Shown: one piece after another, positions 1 to 5,356 of the stretch | Layout of the letters: the number at the start of each line of letters is the position of its first letter | How positions within the stretch are numbered: the stretch's first letter is position 1 | Assembly: GCA_028701165.1 (NCBI GenBank) | Contig: JAQVRG010000075.1 | Span: 1-7,149 of the forward strand | Length of the DNA: 7,149 nt | Source of the DNA: Eubacteriales bacterium | Lineage (GTDB): Bacteria; Bacillota; Clostridia; Christensenellales; CAG-138 | Reading direction: 5' to 3' | Position numbers and translations under genes: made by a program | The notes under the pieces: generated by a model | Databases searched by the model: none | What the model was told of the DNA's origin: nothing | Seen by the model: the letters and a program-made list of their open reading frames with translations, nothing else

Positions 1-1
1 C

Positions 2-691
2 GACAGCTTTCGCACCTATTTCCTCGCCGAAGATCATTGGAAAATGCTCGCGCGCGGCGGCGGCGTTACGCTGATGATCTCCATTTGTTCGGGTCTTTTG
101 GGGGTTCTGCTGGGTATACTGCTCTGCGCGCTGCGCTTTCGCAGACCCGCGCCCGTGTCCGCTACCGTCGCGGGGTTCATCCGCGTGATACAGGGTACGC
201 CGCTGGTGCTCATCCTCATGCTTCTTTATTACGTCGTTTTCCCGCGTCACAGCTTAAACGGGTTGCTTACGGCGATCCTTGCCTTTGGCCTAAGCGCAGG
301 CGTCGACGTCGCGGAGGTTCTGCGCAATGGCGTCGAAGCCGTCGATCCCGCGCAGTGGGAGGCGGGCGCGGCGCTCGGCCTCAGCAAAGGCAAGACCTTC
401 CGCGCCGTCATCCTTCCGCAAGCGGCAAAGCATTTTATGCCGCTCATGATCGACGAGTATGCGACGCTGATCAAGAGCACCTCCATCGTGGGCTATGTGG
501 CGGTGCAGGACCTTACCAAGGTCAGCGACATGATCCGCAGCCGTTCCTATGAAGCATTCTTTCCTATCGTCTTTTCCGCGGCGATCTATTTTTTGCTCTC
601 CTTTGCGCTGACGATGCCGCTGCGCCGTTTGGCAGGCCGCATCAATCCCGAGCCGAGGCCGCGCACGCTTAAGGGGGTGAAACGTCTATGA
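2..691 (+). CDS. Polar amino acid ABC transporter permease domain, 5'-partial (probably C-terminal half of a substrate-binding/permease fusion)
   Basis: Inner-membrane channel subunit of a HisM/GlnP-type polar amino acid importer. The frame is open to the left edge: 14 codons precede the first Met at base 44, and no Shine-Dalgarno site lies before that Met, so the real start is outside the window. The part upstream of Met44 reads DSFRTYFLAEDHWK, which resembles the linker I recall between a periplasmic binding domain and the permease in Firmicutes fusion proteins. Counting from Met44, hydrophobic segments lie near residues 8-30, 52-67, 72-90 and 170-192. The EAA loop that docks on the ATPase is at 106-125, with E106, A109, G112 and ILP at 123-125. 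The stretch VGYVAVQDLTK at 149-159 is typical of the family. The stop TGA overlaps the ATPase start (ATGA), so the two are translationally coupled. The permease call is firm; the fusion is inferred from the open upstream frame. Confidence 0.9.
   Translation, partial: DSFRTYFLAEDHWKMLARGGGVTLMISICSGLLGVLLGILLCALRFRRPAPVSATVAGFIRVIQGTPLVLILMLLYYVVFPRHSLNGLLTAILAFGLSAGVDVAEVLRNGVEAVDPAQWEAGAALGLSKGKTFRAVILPQAAKHFMPLMIDEYATLIKSTSIVGYVAVQDLTKVSDMIRSRSYEAFFPIVFSAAIYFLLSFALTMPLRRLAGRINPEPRPRTLKGVKRL
671..680 (+). promoter_or_regulatory. Ribosome binding site of the ATPase gene, inside the permease gene
   Basis: AAGGGGGTGA ends 7 bases before the ATG at 688. It fixes that start and sits within the last codons of the permease, as expected for coupled translation. 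Confidence 0.6.
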
Positions 692-1773
692 TCCATGTCG
701 AAGAACTCAAGAAGAGCTACGGCGCGGCTACGCCGCTCAAAAGCATCAGCGTAGACGTAGCGCGCGGCGAGATCGTTTCCATCATCGGGCAGTCCGGCGT
801 GGGTAAAAGCACCTTTTTACGCTGCCTCAACGGTTTGGAGAAGCCGGACGCGGGGCGCATATGGATCGACGGCGTCGATCTGCTCGCGCCGAGTACCGAT
901 CCGGATGCGATACGGCGGAAGGTCGGCATGGTGTTCCAGTCCTTTAACCTGTTTCCGCATCTGATGATCGTGGAAAACGTTATGCTCGCGCCCGAACGTC
1001 TGCTCTCGCTTACCCGGCAGGAAGCCTACGACGACGCTATGCGCCTGCTGCGCTCTGTCGGTTTGGGCGAAAAGGCGCTTTGCTATCCCGACGAGCTTTC
1101 CGGCGGCCAGCAGCAGCGCGCGGCGATTGCGCGGGCGCTTGCGATGAAGCCGGACATCATCCTCTTTGACGAACCAACAAGCGCGCTTGACCCCACGATG
1201 GCGGGCGAAGTGCTCGCCGTCATCCGCAGGCTTGCCGCGGAGGGTCTTACGATGCTGATCGTCACGCATATGATGCAGTTTGCGCGCGACGTCAGCACGC
1301 GCGTGCTCTATTTCGACGAGGGCGTCGTTTACGAAGCGGGTACGCCGGAGGAGATCTTCGAACACCCCAAGCGTGCCAAAACGCGCGCTTTCGTACAGCG
1401 CATCCAATCCTTTGCCTATACGGCGCACACCAAGGATTTCGATTTCTTAGCGCTCAACAGCGCCGTCGAGGCGTTCGGACAAAGCCAATCACTCACGCGC
1501 AAGCGCATCAGCGCCATGCAGCTCATTTTTGAAGAGCTGGCGCTGAACCTTTTACTGCCGGCGCTGCCAAACGAGAACTTCTTGCTAACCTTTACGGCCT
1601 CCTACGCGCGCCAAAACGACAGCATACAGCTCGAATTCCGTTATCCCGGCGCGTCCTTTGATCCCCTCCCCGCACATCCCGAATCGCTTTCCGCAATCCT
1701 GATCGCGCGCATGACGTCCGCCTACAGCCACAGCTTTGAAGACGGCGTCAACACGATCCTATGCCGCTGTTAG
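688..1773 (+). CDS. Polar amino acid ABC transporter ATP-binding protein with an extra GHKL-like C-terminal domain
   Basis: Cytoplasmic ATPase (GlnQ/HisP type) that drives the permease encoded just upstream. All nucleotide-binding motifs are present: Walker A GQSGVGKST at 34-42, Q-loop Q84 in VFQSFNLFPH, signature LSGGQQQR at 137-144, Walker B IILFDEP at 157-163, D-loop SALD at 165-168 and H-loop H194. Family members usually stop near residue 240-250, but this one has 361 residues. The added part, about 250-361, resembles HATPase_c_2 (RsbW-like) folds. It has EELALN at 282-287, like an N-box (E283, N287), then RYPGASFDP at 318-326, where a G1 box DxGxG would fall but with Tyr319 for Asp and Ser323 for the second Gly. 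It ends with a hydrophobic helix and a DGVNTILCRC strand. It is probably not an active kinase or ATPase and may be a regulatory domain. The start is set by the 4-base overlap and a good ribosome site. The ABC call is very secure; the tail assignment is by eye. Confidence 0.95.
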   Translation: MIHVEELKKSYGAATPLKSISVDVARGEIVSIIGQSGVGKSTFLRCLNGLEKPDAGRIWIDGVDLLAPSTDPDAIRRKVGMVFQSFNLFPHLMIVENVMLAPERLLSLTRQEAYDDAMRLLRSVGLGEKALCYPDELSGGQQQRAAIARALAMKPDIILFDEPTSALDPTMAGEVLAVIRRLAAEGLTMLIVTHMMQFARDVSTRVLYFDEGVVYEAGTPEEIFEHPKRAKTRAFVQRIQSFAYTAHTKDFDFLALNSAVEAFGQSQSLTRKRISAMQLIFEELALNLLLPALPNENFLLTFTASYARQNDSIQLEFRYPGASFDPLPAHPESLSAILIARMTSAYSHSFEDGVNTILCRC

Positions 1774-2007
1774 CGTTTTCGCAAAGGAATAGCGCAAAAA
1801 AGTGCATTCGGGCAGTTACCGATAAGACGGTAGCAGAACATACTCAATAGGGCAGCCGCCATACATGGCGCTAGGCAAAACCCGTTAAACGGGAGCAGGC
1901 ACGCTTATCAACGGCGGGCAAAACGCGTTCGTTTTATCGTCGACAAGGGCGGCCGGCTTTGCTGTCCCTGCAAAATGCGTCTGTAATTTCCCCGCCAAAC
2001 GGGAATA
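1774..2007. other. Hairpin-rich intergenic spacer between converging genes
   Basis: This 234-base spacer lies between the stop of the + strand ATPase gene and the stop of the - strand PAP2 gene. I see no convincing coding frame. It holds several short dyads: TACCG/CGGTA at 1817-1832, CGCCAT/ATGGCG at 1857-1870, CCCGTT/AACGGG at 1881-1893, AAAACG/CGTTTT at 1920-1935, a bulged AGGGC..CCCT stem at 1946-1969 and CCCG/CGGG at 1991-2003. None is a strong terminator for the + strand operon, although the 1920-1935 stem is flanked by A and T runs. Transcription from both sides presumably ends here. Confidence 0.6.
1877..1893 (-). terminator. Weak candidate Rho-independent terminator for the PAP2 gene
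   Basis: On the - strand CCCGTTTAACGGG can form a 5-bp stem with a 3-base loop, followed at once by TTTT. It lies about 115 bases past the PAP2 stop. The stem is short and the T run has only four bases, so it may not work alone. Confidence 0.25.
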
Positions 2008-2670
2008 TCAAGCACGCCGTATACCTTTGCTCCAGTTAATGATCGAAGCATACATCAGCACCAGGCTTTCGCTCAAAAGCATACCTCCGACAATATCGGA
2101 AAGCCAGTGGACGCCCGAGAGCAGTCTGCCCAACACCATCAAAACAGTAAAACCAGCAAGCATATACTCGACTGCCCTTTTCGCGTTAGAGGGTTTCATC
2201 CGCCGACGCAGCTGCATAATGGCAGTTGGCATAACGCACAGAACCAGTAAAGTGGTCGAGGATGGGTACGAGGCTTCAAGATTCCCGTTGATCAGCACAG
2301 GGCGAAAGTTGATTGCAAACACTTCAAAGAAGCTGTACGCCGCCATCACGATTATATAGAATCCGCCCAAAATAAGGATGTCCGCATCCACCTTGCACAG
2401 GCTTTTTCTTTTGATAAGCTGGCTCAGCCCAAGCATCGCAAAGCCCAGCGCGAAGATTATGGGTACAAATCCAAGCCAGTCAGTAATGGTATAAACCATC
2501 ATGTGCACCCCTGTAAGACCATGAAAAAATCCGTTGAGCGAAGCAAATCCGACTTGCGAACCGTTAGGTCCGATGGGCAGGACGTCAACAAACTGAAGAG
2601 CAATGGTCCATAACAGAAAAAGCAGGAAAAAGAAGCCTGATAGGCAGAGCTTCCCGCGGTTGGTTTTCAT
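2008..2670 (-). CDS. PAP2-family membrane phosphatase (phosphatidic acid phosphatase type 2-like)
   Basis: Integral membrane protein of 220 residues, related to lipid phosphatases and to undecaprenyl-pyrophosphate phosphatases of the BcrC type. Hydrophobic segments lie near 10-30, 58-85, 97-115, 138-153, 168-185 and 193-212. The family motifs can be placed. Motif 1 ends in R123-P124, but the usual Lys seven residues before the Arg is Glu116. Motif 2 is PSSTT at 136-140, where the normal PSGH histidine is Thr139. Motif 3, GRLLSGVHWLSD at 181-192, keeps R182, the nucleophile H188 and D192. Loss of the motif 2 histidine makes activity uncertain, although related Firmicutes proteins may share this form. 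The ribosome site is weak (AAGGGA about 13 bases before ATG). The gene follows the XRE regulator on the same strand after a 111-base gap. Base composition is more AT-rich than in the flanking transporters. The substrate cannot be told from the sequence. Confidence 0.85.
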   Translation of the reverse strand: MKTNRGKLCLSGFFFLLFLLWTIALQFVDVLPIGPNGSQVGFASLNGFFHGLTGVHMMVYTITDWLGFVPIIFALGFAMLGLSQLIKRKSLCKVDADILILGGFYIIVMAAYSFFEVFAINFRPVLINGNLEASYPSSTTLLVLCVMPTAIMQLRRRMKPSNAKRAVEYMLAGFTVLMVLGRLLSGVHWLSDIVGGMLLSESLVLMYASIINWSKGIRRA

Positions 2671-2693
2671 AACTTTTTATCCGTCCCTTATGT

Positions 2694-2720
2694 TTGTATT
2701 TGGCTTTCACCTAAATACAA
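2694..2720. promoter_or_regulatory. Inverted repeat in front of the PAP2 gene, candidate operator
   Basis: TTGTATTT at 2694-2701 and AAATACAA at 2713-2720 are exact reverse complements. Inside them GG at 2702-2703 can also pair with CC at 2710-2711, leaving one T bulged. The dyad lies 24-50 bases upstream of the PAP2 start. A weak - strand promoter can be read across it: TTTACT (2739-2734), 16 bases, then TATTTA (2717-2712), so the dyad would cover the -10 element. It could be an operator for the neighbouring XRE protein or a leader hairpin. Confidence 0.35.
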
Positions 2721-2781
2721 TGTAGCGGATAAGAGTAAACGCCGAAAGAATTGACCCGTCACATACGGGATACGATTCGTG

Positions 2782-3384
2782 TCATGCCCATTTTATCAGC
2801 ATAAGCGCTTTGATTACTAAGAATACAAACGTAAACATCGAGACATATGGCTCCAAAGTAATCATAAAGAGAAGGGTGGCTATCGCACTCAAACCCAAAG
2901 AGAGTTTGCCTTTTATCTTTCGCCAAAGCTGGGGCTGAAAATTTTGAAGCGCCAAGGTCAGCACCCCGCACATAATGAGGCTGATAATCATTATCAGATA
3001 CGGAATTGTCACATAAGCAGGGGTTACCGTTGAAAACAGCGGAACTTGTTTAATGATATCCCCGTCTTTTCTTCCAAACAACGGAAGGAACAAAAACAGC
3101 GCCATCGCACAGTCTAGCAATCCAAATACAATATCCCTGAAATGCTGAATTTTCTTATCTCTGTCCTCTTGCGCAACATTTAGGATTTCTTCACCGGACA
3201 ACAAGTCATCCAATGATATATTGAAAAACCCAGCCATCGCTTTCAAGGAATCTATACTTGGGTAACCTCTTCCCGATTCCCATTTTGATATGGCTGTTCT
3301 CGATACATAAAGCTGTTCTGCCAACTGCTCTTGCGTCATGCTTTTTTGCTTTCTCAATTCCTGCAATTTCTTGCTGAATTCCAT
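2782..3384 (-). CDS. XRE-family transcriptional regulator with C-terminal transmembrane helices
   Basis: Predicted one-component DNA-binding regulator anchored in the membrane, 200 residues. Residues 5-61 form a standard Cro/C1-type helix-turn-helix: LRKQKSMTQEQLAEQLYVSR at 10-29, then AISKWESGRGYPSIDSL at 31-47 and SLDDLLSGEE at 57-66. A short polar linker (66-82) leads to about four hydrophobic helices near 85-103, 124-147, 160-177 and 179-198. No ligand-binding domain is seen, so any signal would probably be sensed in or at the membrane. Upstream of the ATG the - strand reads AGGGATGTGATG, an acceptable ribosome site. The gene lies upstream of the PAP2 gene on the same strand, which suggests but does not prove that PAP2 is a target. 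It is the most AT-rich gene in the window, which may reflect transfer. The regulator call is firm; target and signal are inference. Confidence 0.92.
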   Translation of the reverse strand: MEFSKKLQELRKQKSMTQEQLAEQLYVSRTAISKWESGRGYPSIDSLKAMAGFFNISLDDLLSGEEILNVAQEDRDKKIQHFRDIVFGLLDCAMALFLFLPLFGRKDGDIIKQVPLFSTVTPAYVTIPYLIMIISLIMCGVLTLALQNFQPQLWRKIKGKLSLGLSAIATLLFMITLEPYVSMFTFVFLVIKALMLIKWA

Positions 3385-3669
3385 TTCATCACATCCCTAT
3401 AAACTCTGATTTGCCGATTCGCTATGATGAATATCTTAGCATAGCCCGATGATCATTTCTACCTAAATCGACACGCCTCGCCGTTTAGGGAGGCGGTGGG
3501 GATTTTCAATTCCAAGATCGTTTTCTTTTCCGCAATCTATTGCAAAACACCATTTTCGTTCGTGGCATTTGATGAAATGGTTACAGCGGTATGCGTTCGC
3601 ACGCCCAAGCAGATTGACATTTTCTATGCCCCCGTGCGGATACTCCCCGCATCCTTGTTCTATAACCCG
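3385..3669. other. Leader of the XRE gene and spacer without a supported gene
   Basis: Together with the terminator region, this stretch forms a 395-base gap between the XRE start and the isomerase stop. Apart from the dyad at 3421-3445, I see only a 6-bp stem (CGCCTC at 3474-3479 with GAGGCG at 3490-3495). Overlapping open frames exist on both strands but lack ribosome sites and recognisable motifs. I find no tRNA cloverleaf and no riboswitch I know. Confidence 0.5.
3421..3445. promoter_or_regulatory. Inverted repeat upstream of the XRE gene, candidate autoregulatory site
   Basis: GCTATG at 3421-3426 and CATAGC at 3440-3445 are exact reverse complements, separated by 13 AT-rich bases. The dyad is centred about 49 bases upstream of the XRE start, where an autoregulatory operator would be expected. 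The - strand sequence TAAGAT within it could act as a poor -10 element. The arms are short, so chance is possible. Confidence 0.3.
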
Positions 3670-3713
3670 AAAAACGGAGAAACGGCATCGCTCGAAAGCC
3701 ATGCCGTTTCTCC
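3670..3713 (-). terminator. Rho-independent terminator of the liv-type/isomerase operon
   Basis: A perfect 13-bp stem is formed by bases 3676-3688 and 3701-3713 (GGAGAAACGGCAT and its reverse complement). Inside it, after one C-C mismatch, a further 3 bp close a CGAA loop. On the - strand the stem is followed by one G and then TTTTT (3674-3670). It lies about 70 bases past the isomerase stop, the right place to end the operon and insulate the XRE gene. Confidence 0.85.
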
Positions 3714-3779
3714 AAATACAACGCTATGCTGTTTTATTGCACCGTCCCGTTGGGACTCTCTTCTTCATGATTATATGTT

Positions 3780-4631
3780 TCAGTCTTCCTTGAAGGGCAT
3801 ACGCTCCAGCAGCGCCGCCTGCTCCATCGCCTTCATATAGGCAAGCCCGCGCACGGCGCAGGCCTCCTGCGAAGGGTAGGGCTGACATTCGGAGGTGATG
3901 TAGCCCGTGTAGCCCGCGTCAAGCAGCGCGTGATAATACGCCTTGAAATCGATACAGCCCGCGCCCGGATAGCCGCGATTGGAATCCGAGAAGTGCACAT
4001 AGCCGATGAGATCGCCGCTTTGCCGCACCGCCTCGAAGGGCGCCGTCTCCTCGATATGCATGGAGTGCGTATCGATATGCAGCTTTAAGCGGGAAAGGCG
4101 CAGCGCTTCTATAAACGCGCATACCTCGGCTAAGGTGTTGAGATAGTTGGACGTATATTGATGGATGTTCTCGATCAAAAGCGCGCCGCCCACCATTTCC
4201 GCGTAGTCGTTGAGCTGCCCCAAGCCTTCGCCAAGGCGTGCAAGGTACGCCGCACGGTGCTGCGCATCGGGGATGTTGCCGCGCATGCTGCCCACCACGA
4301 CGGGACAGCCAAGCGCCGCGCCAAGATCCAAGTGCTCCTTAAGCCTGTCCACCGCCCGCTGCCGGACGGATATGCTGTCGTCCGTCAGGCAGAGCTTGTT
4401 GATGATGATCTCAAGGCCCGTGCAGATGCAGCAGTAGGCTAAGCCGTTATCCTTCGCCGCGCGCAGCATTTCGTTCACGTCCTTCTCCTTGGGATCGTGG
4501 ATATACAGCTCCATCGCGTCGTAGCCAGCCTTGGCGGAAGCCGCCGCAACCTCGTTTATCGTGCCGCGAAACACGGCCGGAACCCGTTCCGGCAACGCCT
4601 CCAGCGCGCATTGTACGCCGTATCTGTACAT
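3780..4631 (-). CDS. Sugar phosphate isomerase/epimerase-like TIM-barrel protein (xylose isomerase-like / AP endonuclease 2 superfamily)
   Basis: Soluble TIM-barrel enzyme of about 283 residues, from the superfamily that includes hydroxypyruvate isomerase, IolE, IolI, tagatose 3-epimerase and endonuclease IV. Numbered from the Met at 4631, likely metal ligands sit at strand ends: E154 in LLIENIHQ, D187 in HIDTHSMH, H213 and D216 in YVHFSDSNR, and E248 in YITSECQPYP. GYDAMELYIHD near 36-46 fits an early barrel strand. The exact reaction cannot be told. Two starts are possible. The ATG at 4643 overlaps the livF stop (ATGA), but its GGAGG touches the ATG with no spacer. The ATG at 4631 has GAGGG five bases upstream and gives MYRYGVQ, a typical family N-terminus, so I prefer it. 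The gene is the last in the Liv-type operon, just before a strong terminator, so it probably acts on the imported compound or a product of it. Superfamily call strong, substrate unknown. Confidence 0.88.
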   Translation of the reverse strand: MYRYGVQCALEALPERVPAVFRGTINEVAAASAKAGYDAMELYIHDPKEKDVNEMLRAAKDNGLAYCCICTGLEIIINKLCLTDDSISVRQRAVDRLKEHLDLGAALGCPVVVGSMRGNIPDAQHRAAYLARLGEGLGQLNDYAEMVGGALLIENIHQYTSNYLNTLAEVCAFIEALRLSRLKLHIDTHSMHIEETAPFEAVRQSGDLIGYVHFSDSNRGYPGAGCIDFKAYYHALLDAGYTGYITSECQPYPSQEACAVRGLAYMKAMEQAALLERMPFKED

Positions 4632-4636
4632 ACTGT

Positions 4637-4648
4637 CCCTCATCCTCC
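4637..4648 (-). promoter_or_regulatory. Ribosome binding region that decides the isomerase start
   Basis: On the - strand, GGAGG (4648-4644) directly abuts the ATG at 4643, while GAGGG (4641-4637) lies five bases before the ATG at 4631. Spacing favours the downstream start. Confidence 0.5.
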
Positions 4649-5356
4649 AAGATACGCTTTTTTAACGTCTTCGTTCGCAAGCAGGTTTTCGCAGGTGTCC
4701 GACATCACGATCTCGCCCGTCTGCATAACATAGCCGCGGTTCGCCGTGGAAAGCGCGATCTTGGAGTTCTGCTCCACAAACAGCACCGTGGTGCCGTCCT
4801 TGTTGATATCGTTGATCGCCACGAAAATCTCCTTGACGATTAAGGGCGCCAAACCAAGCGAGGGTTCGTCCAGCAGCATCAGCTTGGGGCGCTGCATAAG
4901 CGCGCGGCCGATCGCAAGCATCTGCTGCTCGCCGCCCGAAAGCGTGCCGCCCATCTGCGTGCGCCGCTCAAGCAGGCGCGGAAAGCGCCGGAATACCATG
5001 TCGAGATCCGCCTTGATGCCGTCCGCGTCGCGGCGCAGATACGCGCCCATCTTAAGATTTTCCTCGACGCTCAGCTTGGAGAAGATGCGCCGCCCCTCAA
5101 GCGCCTGCGCGATGCCGAGCCCCGCGACCTTATGGCCTCCAAAGTTCTGTATCTCCTGCCCGTTAAACAGGATTTTGCCTTGGATGCCCTTACGCTTGGT
5201 CAGACCGGAAATGGATTGCAGCGTCGTGGTTTTACCCGCGCCGTTGGAGCCGATCAGCGTCACCATTTCCCCTTCGTCCACATACAGGCTAATGCCCTTG
5301 ACGGAATGGATGTTACCGTAATAATAGTTGAAATCCACCAGTTCTAGCAGTGCCAT
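4640..5356 (-). CDS. livF: Branched-chain amino acid-type ABC transporter ATP-binding protein LivF
   Basis: One of the two cytoplasmic ATPases of a HAAT/Liv-family importer, 238 residues, the usual length for LivF. Walker A GSNGAGKT is at 36-43, EGRRIFSKLSVEENL at 87-101 is the LivF form of the Q-loop region, the signature LSGGEQQ is at 139-145, and Walker B LMLLDEP is at 159-165. At the H-loop the family-typical VEQN (194-197) replaces histidine with Gln, which separates LivF from LivG. The start shares one base with the livG stop (TAATG) and has a near-ideal GGAGGTGAT nine to ten bases upstream. The stop overlaps the first possible isomerase ATG. Family identity is secure. The true cargo may not be leucine, isoleucine or valine, given the enzyme gene downstream. 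Confidence 0.95.
   Translation of the reverse strand: MALLELVDFNYYYGNIHSVKGISLYVDEGEMVTLIGSNGAGKTTTLQSISGLTKRKGIQGKILFNGQEIQNFGGHKVAGLGIAQALEGRRIFSKLSVEENLKMGAYLRRDADGIKADLDMVFRRFPRLLERRTQMGGTLSGGEQQMLAIGRALMQRPKLMLLDEPSLGLAPLIVKEIFVAINDINKDGTTVLFVEQNSKIALSTANRGYVMQTGEIVMSDTCENLLANEDVKKAYLGG

Noticed and set aside
817..1428. A 203-codon - strand open frame opposite the amino acid ATPase gene
   Set aside because: It lies wholly inside a gene with every ABC motif, is rich in Arg and His as expected of antisense frames in GC-rich genes, and has no recognisable domain.
2755..2769. CCCGT/ACGGG hairpin just past the XRE stop, considered as a terminator
   Set aside because: The stem is 5 bp and the following - strand sequence TCAATTC is not a T run, so it is too weak to call.
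3463..3702. - strand frame of 79 codons in the gap before the XRE gene
   Set aside because: Its ATG lies inside the terminator stem, there is no usable ribosome site, and I recognise no family. A decayed gene remnant cannot be excluded but is not supported.
3744..3756. GTCCC-GTT-GGGAC hairpin between the isomerase stop and the terminator
   Set aside because: Only 5 bp with no T run on either side. The strong terminator next to it explains the region better.
3770..3775. TATAAT on the - strand just after the isomerase stop
   Set aside because: It matches a -10 box but has no plausible -35 box, and any transcript would run straight into the terminator.
3496..3840. + strand frame of 114 codons starting with GTG
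   Set aside because: It crosses the strong terminator and the end of the isomerase gene, lacks a ribosome site and shows no motif.
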